A stretch of DNA of 64,000 nt from Dama dama (taxonomy: Eukaryota; Chordata; Mammalia; Artiodactyla; Cervidae): the NCBI RefSeq assembly GCF_033118175.1, contig NC_083698.1, forward strand, positions 66,185,001 to 66,249,000, in the 5' to 3' direction. Below are positions 22,115 through 33,570 of this stretch, in pieces (the stretch's first letter is position 1; each line of letters begins with the position of its first letter). The position numbers and the translations under genes are program-made. Below the pieces are notes generated by a model that saw only the letters and a program-made list of their open reading frames with translations, was not told where the DNA came from and ran no database searches.

Positions 22115-22504
22115 CTAATGGCTCCCAAACTTTATTGCATGTCTAAATCACCTGCTCCTGTTCAGTTGCTCAGTTGTGTTTGACTTTTTGCAACCTCGTA
22201 GACTGTAGCCCGCCAGGCTCCTCTGATCATGGGATTTTTCAGGCAAGAATAGTAGAGGAGGTTGCCATTTCCTACTTCAGGGGATCTTGCTGACCCAGGG
22301 ATAGAAACTGCATCTCTTGGTAAGTGGATGCTTTACCGCTGTGCCACCTGGGAAGTCCTTGAATCACCTGAGGGAGCCTTTAAAACTCTTGCTGCCCCAG
22401 ACACATGCCAGACCAGTGACATCAGAATGTCTAGACACTGGATTTTCCAAAGATCCCCAGGTATCATGACTCAGATAGGCAACAAGGTTTGGGAGCCACT
22501 GTTC
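22115..22504 (+). mobile_element. MER5A-type DNA transposon, split by a SINE
   Basis: The left piece (22115-22154, 'ggctcccaaactttattgc') and right piece (22361-22504, ending 'aggtttgggagccactg') are the two ends of one element. The terminal inverted repeats pair as 'ggctcccaaact' with 'gtttgggagcc'. Restoring order needs only removal of the Bov-tA and one target-site copy. Confidence 0.75.
22155..22360 (-). mobile_element. Bov-tA SINE nested in MER5A
   Basis: Reverse Bov-tA from 'ctcctgttcagttgctcag' to the head 'cacctgggaagtcctt'. The 9-bp aatcacctg occurs at 22146-22154 and 22362-22370, a clean target-site duplication and itself part of MER5A. Confidence 0.92.
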
Positions 22505-24389
22505 AAGGCTCTCTCACAAGAAGGCATGTTATTACCTGGGGCAGGTGAGGGGACAGGGGTCCAGAGCAGCTGAGCAGTGTGGCCAAGCCTACACCCTACC
22601 CTGGGGAGCATCAGGATTTGAACCCAGGTTAACCCAAACCAAAAAGCCCAGTTCATTTCATTCAACCACACAACTTGAGCCAAACTGCTCTGCAGTTCAT
22701 TGAAGTAGGTCATTGGTAAATTCTATTGGTTTCTGAAAAAGATGATCAGGTATCCAGTCTTTTCTACCCTTAGGAAGTATTCCTAAGCATTTCTTTGTAC
22801 TATGGCAAGAAAAACTGGGACTTTTTCACAAACTGTCCATATATGGAGGATTCTGTGCAGGACCTGTGGGCAGCCATCCAGAAACTTCCTGCAGCTAGCC
22901 AAGCCACAGCCACCTGGTGTCAGTTCTGCTCCAGAGAGGAAGCTCCTCTGACTGTCCCCCATTGAAACTGTCACCTCGGGAAAGGGCACCTCCTTTCACA
23001 GGAAGTCATCAGGCCTCCCCCAGGCTCCCTGGATCTGCCCTTCATGGCCTGCCTCTCCCCATCACTCCCTGTAATGTCCAGAGCCCCTGAAACCTGCAAG
23101 ACGTCAGAGAATCAATCCTGTTCAGGTGCAAGCATTTCTTTCATTTTTGCCTTTTACCCCAAAGAGGATTTTTGCACCAGGCCCCAGGGTCTCCTTTCCT
23201 CCAAGTCCATCCTCTTCGTGCCCATCCCTCTTTCTGACCCGAGCCCTCCCCTCAGCCTGGTAGGGTGGAGGAGCGTGTGCGGTAGGTAGCTCCTTCTGCT
23301 GTCCGCCCGCCACTCCTTGCCCCGGCGTGGGACACACCCAGCTGAGGGAGCAGAGAACAATCAGGGCCCACAAAGACGAACTTTCCAGAAGGCCCCAGTT
23401 TATGGGATGATGGACCACCTGGCCACACTCCTGGCTGCCCGCCCCCTCCAGATGAACCCCAGTCTGCAGCTTGCAGACTGCAAGTCCTTGTAGCCTGAGG
23501 GTGAATCTCTAGTTTGCTCAGCCAGGCTTCCCTCTCTGTCTCTCTCTTCCTGATAAGCAGGCTGAGCAGTCCATCAGCTTCAAGCTTGTTTATGCTTGCT
23601 TCGCTCCTGGGCACACAAGTTCAGTGGCCCTGGTGGACCCTGTGCCACACTCAGGTCTTCAAAGGGAGGAGCCCAGGGACTTCAAGGGGCACAGAGGATC
23701 TCAGGTGGAAGGGTCTGAGGAGAGCTATGCAAAGAAGTCCATTGTTAAAAGCCGATTTCCTCAGGCTTGAGTTGAGTCTTTGGAGGAAGAAGCTAAATTA
23801 AACAGGTTTTCAGGGATTATTTACCTTCCCTACAGTAACTGGGTTTTACACTGGTTACAAAACTTTCCCATATGACAAAGATAAAGTCCAGAAAAATGCC
23901 CAGACAGCTAGTTTCAGAGATAAGGGGGATTTTGGCCCGGCCAAGATCAAGGCAGGCAGTGGGTGCCAGGGTTGCAGGGCCTGGAGAGGGCTTTTCCTCC
24001 CCTTGGGGGCTCAGCCCTTGGCAGACTCTTCTAGGTCAGTCTAAAGAACACGGGCCTTGACACAAGGCTGCTTTCTTCCTCCCTACTTGAGATCACGACT
24101 TGACGTATTAATAAATGAGATGGTGCTGCAGGCCTGGTGAGGCCACTGGTTGATAGTCAAGGGTGCTCAAAGTGAGGCCCCTCCCTCTGCAGAGCTGGGC
24201 CGGCAGGCCAGGGAACCCTGCAAAGCGCTTCAGGACACCCACCCCCGTTTATCCAAAAAGTTTCAGTGTTTGTGGAAGTTCTACAAGGCCAGCTTAATGG
24301 AACCAATGTGCATCGTGGTGTTAAAGGTATATTGACGTTTGCTTAAAAATGTCCCCCTCTGAGTCCATGGAACCCAGTGAGTGGGCGGA
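22505..24389. other. GC-richer single-copy DNA, no gene supported
   Basis: No SINE or LINE recognised. Overlapping frames on both strands at 23122-23614 (98, 120 and 68 codons) are low-complexity consequences of GC-rich DNA. No splice-framed exon stands out. Confidence 0.35.
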
Positions 24390-24650
24390 GATCTGCGTAT
24401 TACTATTCTCATAGCTTTAATAGTCGGAATCTGCCATTGTAGGCTCTTCCCAGACATGCTGGTATCTTATTAGAAATGCAATAAATAGAATTTAATGCGA
24501 TTGAAAAGAAATCCAACAGACTCTAATCTAAAGAATGTCATTTTAGGAAAATAGCAGCGACGTACAATTTACTGCCCCTAAATTGGAAAATCAGGTTTAG
24601 AACATCGTAAACTTTTAATTGCATGTAGCATGAAAACAGATTTCAAACAG
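24390..24650. promoter_or_regulatory. Conserved-element-like block
   Basis: Repeat-free AT-rich DNA that keeps isolated CpG ('agtcggaatctgcc', 'taatgcgattg', 'agcagcgacgtac', 'acatcgtaaac'). Retained CpG in AT-rich sequence suggests constraint. Inferred only. Confidence 0.22.
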
Positions 24651-24689
24651 AAAGGAGGGGAAGGAGAATGCACACAAACTGAACACCTT

Positions 24690-24900
24690 CCATTAAGAGT
24701 CAGGCACCATCACGTCACCTCCCTCTGTCCTCATAGCAGCCAAATGAGATGGGAGTTGTTTTCTCACAGTTAAAAAGGAGCAAATTGAGGCTCAGCAAAG
24801 AAAAGTATCTTGCTCAAGGTCATGGCTAGAAAGTTGCCGAGTTTGGATTTGAAATTGGGCCCATTTGGCTCCAAAGTCTGTACTCTTTGAATCCACTGTG
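24690..24900 (+). mobile_element. MIR SINE
   Basis: A fairly complete forward MIR: 'catagcagccaaatgagatg', 'ttgaggctcagcaaag', 'cttgctcaaggtcatggc' and 'gtttggatttgaaattggg'. Confidence 0.75.
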
Positions 24901-26814
24901 AAGCATATGCGTGGGAACAATTTCTTTCTTCCACAAATTGACCCCAACAACTGCCACGTACGTGGTTCCAGAAATCGGTGGCTTGACTGTGGTTGTTTTG
25001 GCTTCTCAGTGCTTCAGATCCACTTACAGCGCAGGAAATGTTGGGCTCGAGGCCACGAAGAGAGCAAAGAAGGCACGGGAAGGCTCAGCTGACATCCTTC
25101 TAAATTGCATTCTGCAAGATGTCACCTTCATCAGCTCTTTCAGAACATATTTGCTGAGTGTGATTTAATATGCCCCCCAAACTCCAGAACCTTCTCCACC
25201 TTCTACATTTATCTCTGTTAATTCCCCTCCACCATTGCCCCAACCCCGGCTTGCAGTATACTTGGTATTTACTATTTCCTGACAAGTCTGGTGAGTCGTG
25301 GCTGAAACAGTTTCTCCTTTTGAACAATGCTCTTACCTTCTAAACCCAGCTGCCCTCTCCTCCAGGCAGGACTCATGCTGCCATCATCGTCAGAGTGTTT
25401 CCAACAGCCAGACAGGGCAGTACAAGGCGAGATGCGGAATTTCTATGGTCAGCAGGATAATTCTAGAAGTAGAGACAGTCTAGCGAGTTGGAAGACCAGT
25501 GTCTTCCTTCCCTGGACCTAAAACCTCTGCGGGTCTTGACCCAGTGTGTCTGTCTCCCCTCCGTGTGGTGTGTTCACATCCCCTGGTTCCTTCTGTCTCC
25601 AGCCAAACTCAGCAGAGCTTTGCAAATAATGGGCCGCTAGTGAATGTTTGTGGTATTTAATTCTGTGATTTCAGCACATGGAAATGTTCTCCTTAAAGCC
25701 ATCTACCCCTGTTCTGTAGAGTTCGGAGTTGAGAAGTTTCCAGAAAGTGTAGGCAACACAGGCAACCAGTCAGGCTGAGTAAACAACATAATATCTCTCC
25801 ATTGGCACAGGCTGTGGGGAGCTGCTCTTTGATTTCACAGTTCACATAGCCACTGAAGAAGAAAGTCCAAAGAAAGGCCAGTGTGCGAACAGCACTTCCA
25901 AGGTATTCTATCTGCAACGCGATTCTTTGTGAGAAGTCAGAAAAGGGGCCAGGTCAGCTCACACAGGCCTTCTCTTCTCTTGGCCGGTATACCCAGCAAC
26001 CCTGTTCACTCTTGCAGGATGCAGTGAGACCCCCTCATCCTCTACAGGCCTGTTGATTCAGCCTGGCTTTGGATAAAAAGACATGCGTTTGCCTCGGGTA
26101 ACCTCACATACACGCACAGCCACCAAATTGTTCGGTGCCTTCTAACCCAAGTGGCACCTTCATGTGTCAGGATAGGTCACATCCACAGCTTCCTGGATCC
26201 AAGAAACAGGACTGGGCCAGAGGGAGTGGCCACGTTTCTTTCTTTTCGTTCTCTTTTACCTTCTAACTGATTTTCCTAATGATGTAATAAGCCAGTTATC
26301 CTGTGCACCCTCTTCTTCAGTCTCTTTCATTCCAAGTTATGGACACGCCCAGAGCTTTCATAGGGCTGTCTGCTCTCCCCAGGACAATGCCCGCTATGTG
26401 CACAGCTCTCAGGGTCCTGTGCAGAGCAGCATTCTATGTCTGGCCACCGTGGGGCTTTTCTTCCAGAAATGGCATTGAGTGGAGTACAAGTCAGGAAACA
26501 GAGCCCCATCTCACGGGACTCTGTGGACAGAGCCTGTTCTAGAAGTCACTGGCTCAACCAACATCCGGCTGGAAGCCTTAGCAGTGGCAGCAGAACCTGG
26601 AAGGGGAGGATGAGTTCATCAAGGGAGGGGGCTGCCCCAGGAGATGGACTCACAAAGAGGTGTACTCCAGAGAGCCAGACCGGGCTTGGAAACCATGTTT
26701 TGATTTCATCTCACTCTGATCTATGTTGTTTGAGATTTCTATAAGAGCTGCTTGGAAAAGAGCCAATTGATGCACAGCGCTCTCCTTCTCAGGCCTAGTA
26801 CTCTCAGTAGCTAA
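24901..26814. other. Single-copy DNA, no gene supported
   Basis: Contains the CCACGTACGTGG palindrome near its start. Plus frames of 85 and 75 codons over 24865-25168 lie in different registers. No recognisable product. Confidence 0.35.
24954..24965. promoter_or_regulatory. Perfect 12-bp palindrome CCACGTACGTGG
   Basis: A perfect inverted repeat holding two overlapping ACGTG cores, as bound by bHLH-PAS-type factors, and two CpG. It sits at the edge of the MIR-derived stretch. Function not shown. Confidence 0.35.
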
Positions 26815-27000
26815 CAACAATGAGTGTTTCCTGCAGACTAAGGACTGTACACACACCCCGTCTTATTCTATCCTCACACTGGCACGAGAAGGGAAAATAT
26901 CTGCCCTGTGTTACAGAGAAGTGGAGAGACGGTAAGTGACAGCCCAGGTCACTGAGCCAGAAAGAAGGAAACTTGGAATTGGAGCCCAGGTCTCCCTCAT
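26815..27000 (+). mobile_element. MIR SINE remnant
   Basis: 'cttattctatcctcacactg', 'gttacagagaagtggag', 'cccaggtcactgagccag' and 'gaattggagcccaggtctcc' follow forward MIR. Confidence 0.7.
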
Positions 27001-28960
27001 ACCAAAGCCAAGTTGTCCTCCTATTCGACACTCAAAATGGTTATGCCCTTGGGGCTCTGGCCTCTGTCTGTGATAGAATTCTATGCTTAATCTCAGGCAA
27101 AACAAGCGTTTGGCCTGTGTGTTTGCTGCCTGGCCTAGAAAGGCACCTGCCACTAGGGTGGATTGAGCCAGAGTCCTTGCTAAGACAGTCTTGGGCATTT
27201 TGGCAGATTCATGCTCTTGATGAGATTGCTTCTTTGATGAAAGCTGATCCAAGATCTTGGGATAATTTTGAACACTTGGCCCAGGTTTATTTGAGGAGAA
27301 TGTGTTGTGGGGGCAACTGGCCAGCACTTACTTTGACCTAGTACCAGGAGCAAGGAGTCCTTCAGCCTGTGCCCCTAAGCCAGCCCTGCCCCTGCAGGCA
27401 CCAGCCAGTCATGCCTCATGAACTCAGCCATGGTGTCTGCGAGCGTCTTGGCTGGAGCTATTTTTATGAGCTGTCGGTGCAGGGCCCTGCACCTGTGTAG
27501 CTGGGAGCAGAATGTTTGCTACAGAGGTGGAAAAAACAACAGACCCTGGAAGGTATTCAAGTGCAATCCCCTTTTGTTAGCAATGGAAGAGAAGCATGCA
27601 GCTTGGAGCAACTTTATGAAACATAATTGAAAGAAACTCTTGAGTTTCTACTTTATATCCATATCCTTTAATCCTTGGGCTAAAATTCCATGTATCCAAT
27701 GAGGTAACAGACTTTATCTTGCTCTCTACCAGTCGAGATTTGAATGGGCTCGTTCAGCTCTCCCCATCCCCCTATCTTTGACCCAGCCATAACTAGGAGA
27801 AGAAAAGGATCGCAGAGTTGCCTCAAAATCGAGCCCTTCTCAAAACAGAGTTCTTGCTGGAAGTTTTCCTTTGAATGTTGCTCTTTCCTGATGTAAATCA
27901 GAACCCTCAGGCTTACCTGTTTAACCCTTTCCACACCATGGCTACACCTCGGCTCCCCAAAAGCCAAGCACATCATTGGCAAAGGAAAAGTCAGGGATAC
28001 AGCAAGAAGTTAGCTCCTGAAGGCCAGCTTCCATGGCCTCACATGGAGAAAGAGAAGGAAAACAAAGGAGCAGACCCCCAGGTAACCTTGGGAGTGGTAG
28101 TCGTGGGGTGACACTCTGCTTTCCAGGAAGACTCAGACTTGGGCGGACCAAAGAGGAGGGCAGGGGCCTTGATTTCTTGCAGACGGCAGGGGCGGGGTGT
28201 GCCCATCATCTCTTCTCTTTTTTTCCATCTGATCAAAGTGAGAGATGTCGCTTGGTGGGTCATTCACAATTTCAGAGGCGAACTGGGAGCCAGAGAATTT
28301 AATATTCACGAGGATCTGTCAACAAAACCTTCCCAGTGCTTTCTTCTAATCGCCTCCAATGTCTTTTGTGAAGGCCCATGACCTGGGCTTCACAGCAGGG
28401 CTTCAAAACCCTACACATGAGTTGGGCCTTGAATTTCATGCATGAGATTGGCAAGGTCATTTCCATTTTGCTTTCCGTACTCCTTGCACCCTGCATTGAC
28501 AACATTGTGTGTTCCTTGGGGAAGAGGTGGCAGACAGCTGGAGGCAACCGAGGATCCATTCAGGCTGAGCCCAGGGAGACGAAAGCTTGGTTGAATTCAC
28601 TCTGAACTCAGCCTTTTGGGGGAAAAAAAAAAATCTCTCTAGACATGGTGAGTGTTAATCATTCTCCAAGAGCTGTTCAGTCTTCAAAGCAAATCATAAA
28701 GCATTGGAGAACATTTTTGTCTTTGAGACAAGTTTCCTCTTCATCCACCACAGCTGCTCGTGCTTAAATTAGTATTTTGTTAAATGTCCCCATTCTGTTC
28801 CACAAAGGGACCAACTGTCCTGCTTCGCCCTGGAATCCCCTGCCCGGGAAACCTCCCAGTGTTGGGCAAACTGGGATGATGGGTCACCCTAGCTCGAAAC
28901 AGAGTGAAGACCTTTGGATCACACAGGAGCCACCTTGTTCAAGAGGCTGAGTGGTCCAGC
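27001..28960. other. Single-copy DNA, no gene supported
   Basis: Overlapping frames of 122 (+) and 138 (-) codons at 26911-27341 start in the MIR and mirror each other, typical of stop-poor DNA. Frames of 70-100 codons at 27418-28605 occur on both strands without a recognisable family. Confidence 0.35.
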
Positions 28961-28964
28961 AGAC

Positions 28965-29130
28965 AGATCATTTACAATGGAGTGTCTAGAGTCTTGTGCG
29001 GCTGTCAACTTGCTTCTTCACCTTAGGTCAATCCATTACTTTTCCTGTGTTTCAATTCCTTTTTCCACCTTTACAGTGGGAATTATTATTGCTGTTGGTT
29101 GCTGTGAGAATGAAATTATACAGTAGCTGC
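28965..29130 (-). mobile_element. MIR SINE remnant
   Basis: Reverse MIR order: 'gagtcttgtgcggctgtcaa', 'cttcaccttaggtcaatcc', 'cctttacagtgggaatt' and 'gttgctgtgagaatgaaatt'. Confidence 0.65.
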
Positions 29131-29195
29131 AAAATAATTTTATTTTGTTGGAGGTGGGCACTGCCTGAACCCAAGTGGAATGATTGTGCAATTCT

Positions 29196-29414
29196 TGCTT
29201 GCTAGTTGCTAAGTCACTTGTCATGTCCAGCTCTTTGCAACCCTAAGGATTATAGCCTACCAGGGATTCTCCATGGGATTCTCCAGGCTAGAATACAGGA
29301 GTAGTTTGCCGTTCCCTCCTCCAGGAGATCTTCCCGACCCAGAGATCCAATCTGTGCCCCTGATATCTCCTGCATTGGCAGGCAGATTCTTTACTACTAG
29401 TGCCACCTGGGGAA
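29196..29414 (-). mobile_element. Bov-tA SINE
   Basis: Reverse Bov-tA, 'gttgctaagtcacttgtcat' to the head 'gccacctggggaa'. gtgcaattct (29186-29195) and gtgcagttct (29415-29424) agree at 9 of 10, fixing both ends. A local duplication 'gattctccatgggattctcc' lies inside. Confidence 0.92.
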
Positions 29415-29424
29415 GTGCAGTTCT

Positions 29425-29904
29425 AAAGGGTCTCCATCTTCTGGCCAAGCTGCTTGGGACCAGAACAATAGTTTAGGTCCTGGTTTCTAGTCTACAGCAG
29501 CCCAAGGTCTAAAAGAGATTGTGGATCAGAACACGACAATTGCTCAGAAATGCTGCAATGTGATCGACAGCCTATAGCCCATGTACCCCATTCAGCAAAG
29601 ATTTCCTGGGATCCCAGCGAGAGCTGATGGGAAGGAGCAAACACAGCATGGGGTAGCAGACATTTTAATCGAATTGTTATCATGATAGACTGCTATACTT
29701 GACTCTCCAGTCTGTTCACCCACTTGATAGCCTACATCTGGAAAGCCTGGGACAGGGGGACACACACCTGAGTGAGTGAGAGAGTGCCTCTGCCTGCTGA
29801 CTTTCTGTTTCCTAATAAACACACACACACGCCTCTAGGGAAAAGGCTTATAAGCCCCACTCATGTTCCTGCCCCTCCTGGATCCTCTTGGACATGGCTT
29901 CTCC
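29425..29904. other. Single-copy DNA with short CA run
   Basis: A short CA repeat at about 29818-29830. Nothing else recognised. Confidence 0.35.
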
Positions 29905-30103
29905 ATGTGCAGAGTCTCGATGACCTCTTCATCCCTTGACAATACCGGCTTGTTCCTGCCTCAGAACGTCTATTATCCCTCTTCCCTCTGCCTGGAATAT
30001 GCTTCTACTCTGTCTTGTTGTTCAGGTCTCAGCTATGCCAGCCTCGCTCCCAAACTCCTGCCTCACTTTCCCTCGGCCGATGGGCTGTCTTCAATGTGTG
30101 TGC

Positions 30104-30296
30104 TCTGCTGTGCTTAGTCGCTCAGTCATGTCTGACTCTTTGCAACCCCATGGACAGGGTCCTCTGTCCATGGGAATTCTCCAGGTAAGAATACTGGAGT
30201 GGATTGCCATGCCCTCCTCCAGGGGATCTTCCCAACCCAAGGATCGAACTCACGCCTCCTACATTGTAGGCAGATTCTTTACCATCTGAGCCACTC
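30104..30296 (-). mobile_element. Bov-tA SINE nested in L2
   Basis: Reverse Bov-tA from 'tgctgtgcttagtcgctcag' to 'ttaccatctgagccac', missing the last bases of the tRNA head. No convincing target-site duplication. Confidence 0.88.
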
Positions 30297-30616
30297 AACA
30301 TAGTGTCTGCTTATACTTCAAGCTCAGGGTGTCCAAACGAAGCCATTTACTCCCCCCACCCACGTCCCTGGCAAGGGAATCCTCTAGATTATCTTGTGTC
30401 TTTGTATGATTTCCACCATACTCCTGGTCACATAGACTCTAAACTCTAGAGATCTTTTTAATGGTGTCTTCTTAAATCTGCTCTCATTTGCCAGTTTTAC
30501 TGTATTTTTTTACTATCCTTCCTCTGTATGCTGCTGCCAGGTCAGGCTTGCTCTGTCAGAGACTGACCATGGCACCCCCTTCCCCGCTTCCCCAACTTCC
30601 CCACATTTCTACAGAT

Positions 30617-30658
30617 GTGCCTCTGTATACACACGTGCCTCTGTATACACACGTGCCT
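30617..30658. repeat. 18-bp tandem repeat, 2.3 copies
   Basis: The unit gtgcctctgtatacacac stands at 30617-30634 and 30635-30652, then a partial gtgcct. The copies are identical, so a recent local duplication. Confidence 0.9.
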
Positions 30659-31159
30659 TGAGTGAAGTTCAGGCTCACACTTGGCATTTGACTCTCCCCA
30701 CTCCTGCCTTTAACGCCTCCCTCTAGCAGGTTACAGTCCTGCTCTGTAAACTTACGCCTCTGTCCCTTTGCTTTTCTTATTTCTTTTTTCTCAAATGTTT
30801 CCTTCCACTTTACCACAAGAACCATGTTTGTTTTGGTTTGCCATTGCCTCCCCGGGATCTAGCGCGGTGCCTGACACAGAGTTGGTGCACAATAAAGTTT
30901 TATTGAGTGAATGAACGTGGCAAACCTTTCATCATTTAAGGTTCCATCTCCACCAGGAAACTACCCTCGACCCTATCAACTACATCGGGCACTTGCCAAG
31001 AGCATTGCCAGTGACTGAACAAGGGCCTTTGCCCTCTGCCTCTGTGGAGATTGAACCCTGTGCTGCTGAACTCCAACAACCCTGAGGGATTCAGGGTGGA
31101 GGGAGGCACTCTGTGCTCCAGGGAATCTGGTGGGACAGGTCTTTAGATAGTTGGATGTT

Positions 31160-31460
31160 TTTCAAGAACTGACTTTATGATCCCAATCCTTGCACCTCAT
31201 ATCTAGAAAAGCACTAAATCCCTTCCTGGTAACATCAGATCCTCATGACTAACAGAAAACGTTTTGTAAAATGAGTGCTTAATGGTATTGAACTCCCCCT
31301 TCCCCAAAACCTTGTATTTTGAACTTCCCCTGCTGCCTCTTTGGAACAGTCTCTCAGAGCTACCTAAGGTGCTGCCTCCTGGGCTGCAGTCCTCATTTTT
31401 CCTGAAATAAATCTTAATTCACAACTCTCAAGTTGTGCTTCTTTTTTTAGTCAACAACAC
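31160..31460 (+). mobile_element. Probable solo LTR (endogenous retrovirus), 3' part
   Basis: The order is 'ctcatgactaacagaaaacg', 'attgaactcccccttcccc', 'gctgcctctttggaacag', 'tcctgggctgcagtcctc', a poly-A signal aataaa at 31406-31411, then 'tctcaagttgtgcttc' and a T-run. This looks like the U3-R-U5 end of a mammalian LTR. No internal viral genes or second LTR were seen. Family not determined. Confidence 0.45.
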
Positions 31461-31570
31461 CGTCCCCAGAACCGGATGTTCTTATTTGCACTTCATTTGT
31501 TCCCATCTTTTCACACACCATAGTCTGAACTAAATTACATTTTTTGGCTATTTGTCTTGGCCCGTTAATT

Positions 31571-31772
31571 ACCTGATGTGGAGAACTGACTCATTGGAAA
31601 AGACCCTGATGCTGGGAAAGATTGAAGGCAGGAGGAGAAGGGGATGACAGAGGATGAGATGGTTGGATAGCATCACCGACTCGATGGACATGAGTTTGAG
31701 CAAGTTCTGGGAGCTGGTGATGGACAGGGAAGCCATGGGGTCGCAAAAAGTTGGACACAACTGAACTGAACT
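31571..31772 (+). mobile_element. BovB LINE, 5'-truncated 3' end
   Basis: About 200 bases of the BovB 3' end: 'gaccctgatgctgggaaag', 'gacagaggatgagatggttg', 'gtttgagcaagttctggg', closing with the 'gaactgaactc' tail. The last part of the reverse transcriptase frame is translatable but far too short to act. Confidence 0.92.
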
Positions 31773-31865
31773 CAAATACATTGTAAGATCCTTGAGACAG
31801 AAACACTCTCTTTATTTAAACGTTTATATACTTCTCCCTGCATGGACACATGTGCTCCTGAGCAT

Positions 31866-31878
31866 GCACACACACACA

Positions 31879-31919
<41 letters not shown>
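31866..31919. repeat. (CA)n microsatellite
   Basis: About 54 bases of CA with one T interruption, about 100 bases beyond the BovB tail. The overlapping frames of 121 and 76 codons are translations of this repeat. Confidence 0.95.
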
Positions 31920-31920
<1 letters not shown>

Positions 31921-32339
31921 GCAGACACAAGTGCAGTGCGGAGCCCCTGCCTCGTGCACACAGCTGTGTCGCTCAGCGTGTGTTAGACGATTTGAACCGA
32001 AGCAGCTGCTGTCATCTGTCCTGCCCTCTGTTCTCTCTGCAGACACTGGGACATCATCCTCCTCTCCACACTCTTCCTGTCCCAGCCCCCATTCTCCATC
32101 ACATGGTCACTGCAGCATTGCCAACTGGCATCCATGGGCCAGAGGAGGATTCACACTGGCTGTCTTGCTATCAGCCTTCCACACACAGCACGGCAGGTGA
32201 AGGATGAAAATGGATCCTGCTGAGAACCTTAAATTTATATGTCACGGAAGGATAGCAGGCCAAGAATGGTGGTAGGATGCCCAGTATAAACTGACACCTC
32301 CCAGAATGATGAAAATGATGAGCATTTGGGGCGCTCTGC
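31920..32339. other. Single-copy DNA, nothing recognised
   Basis: No repeat family or exon recognised. Confidence 0.35.
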
Positions 32340-32525
32340 CGAGGTGGGGGCATTGGCTGAGTACTTTGCATCCTTCATTTAAACCTCCACCAACCCTGCA
32401 AGGTGAACACCATTATCTCTACTTTGCAGGTGAGGCATGAGCCAAGAGGTCAACTGGCCCATGATCACACAGCTGGGAAGTGTGGCAGCATCTGAAGTCA
32501 AACCCAGGACCTTCAGACTCTCCTC
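32340..32525 (+). mobile_element. MIR SINE
   Basis: 'ccaccaaccctgcaaggtg', 'ccattatctctactttgcag', 'gatcacacagctgggaag' and 'gaagtcaaacccaggacc' are the forward MIR order. Confidence 0.75.
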
Positions 32526-32564
32526 TAAAGAATCCAGACCATCAGCAGAGAACTCAACTTAGGA

Positions 32565-32720
32565 AGCATCTCGTCCTGATGAAATGCTTTTCAGACCAGG
32601 AACCTGAGACCCAGACAGAGGGAGTCACCTGACTAAAGCCACATCATTCATCCTGGTAGAGCAGGACTCAGACCCCAGGTTTCCTGACTCCCAGCTCCAC
32701 ATGCTTTCCACTGTCCTGTC
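32565..32720 (+). mobile_element. MIR SINE, second copy
   Basis: 'aggaacctgagacccagac', 'gtcacctgactaaagccac' and 'gcaggactcagaccccagg' repeat the 3' half of MIR in the same direction as the copy ending at 32525. Confidence 0.6.
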
Positions 32721-32920
32721 CACACAAGGGTAGGGCCTGGTTCCTTCCTGAATGTCCCTCTGTTCTTCACTGAGCAACTCATTGAGGAGTTTTCATGGTA
32801 GAATCCATTTGAGAGAAGTTGAGATTCTTTTATGTTTTTTTTTCTTTCTTAGCACAAGGAGAAAATACATGTTGGGAGAAGTTCAGAGCAGCAATTTGAG
32901 ATGAAGCAGAGTAGAAGGAG

Positions 32921-33126
32921 GACTTCCCAGGTGGCTCAGTGGTAAAGAACCCGCCTGCCAAGGCAGGAGATGCAGAAGACAGTGATTCAATACCTGGGTT
33001 GGGAAGATCCCCTGGAGCAGGAAATGGCAACCCACTCCAGTATTCTTGCCTAGAAAATTCCATGGGCAGAGGAGCATAGAGGGCTGCAGTCCATGGGGAC
33101 GCAGAGTCGGATATGACGGAGCACAT
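32921..33126 (+). mobile_element. Bov-tA SINE
   Basis: Head 'gacttcccaggtggctcagt', BovA 'gggttgggaagatcccctgg', ending 'ggatatgacggagcacatc'. No clear duplication at the ends. Confidence 0.9.
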
Positions 33127-33449
33127 CACCAAACACCAGGAGAGGATGGCATGAATCAGGGTGGAGAGTGGTGGAGGGAGAAAGCAGCCACAGGCGCCCC
33201 TAGGGGAGGCAGAGCTCATCAGAGGAAGGGAGATGGTCAGCCACGGCTTTCAGATAGAAGAAAAGTTAAAGATAATATTTTGTCTGAATTTGGGGGAGGT
33301 GGGTGATCGAAGGAGACCATGATCACTACAGTCAAAGTAGAGGCAAATGGGGGTCATGGTGGTGGACTGGGGGCTATTATGACTCAGGTGATATAATTTC
33401 CAACAGGGGAACAGGTGTTGCAGTGGGAGAAATTGAGCTTGTGTGGCCA
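33127..33449. other. Single-copy DNA, nothing recognised
   Basis: Purine-rich plus strand with a 'gggggaggtgggtgatcg' patch. No gene seen. Confidence 0.35.
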
Positions 33450-33570
33450 GGACTAGGGCTCCAATTACATCTCTGATTTGGGGCAAATCTGTTACCTTCT
33501 TTAAGATCCCCAAAGAGTTACTATGGGGAGCAACAGTGATAAAAGTGTGAAGTCACTTTGCAAAGTGTAA
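33450..33570 (-). mobile_element. MIR-like remnant (weak)
   Basis: 'agggctccaattacatctc', 'gatttggggcaaatctgtta' and 'ccttctttaagatccccaaa' resemble reverse MIR with heavy decay. Confidence 0.4.

Larger units (their letters stand above)
29905..30925 (+). mobile_element. L2 LINE 3' region, interrupted by a Bov-tA
   Basis: The left part has 'ccctctgcctggaatatgct' and 'ttgttcaggtctcagctatg'. After the SINE, the right part ends with 'cgcggtgcctgacacagag', 'gttggtgcacaataaag' and 'ttattgagtgaatgaacg', the standard L2 3' end. The middle is diverged and may include unrelated sequence. Confidence 0.6.

Noticed and set aside
26911..27341. Mirror-image frames of 138 (minus) and 122 (plus) codons
   Set aside because: They begin inside a MIR remnant and overlap each other; stop-poor DNA gives such pairs. 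No known protein text.
31842..32207. 121-codon frame with a His-Thr run
   Set aside because: The start is the CA microsatellite; the remainder has no recognisable domain.
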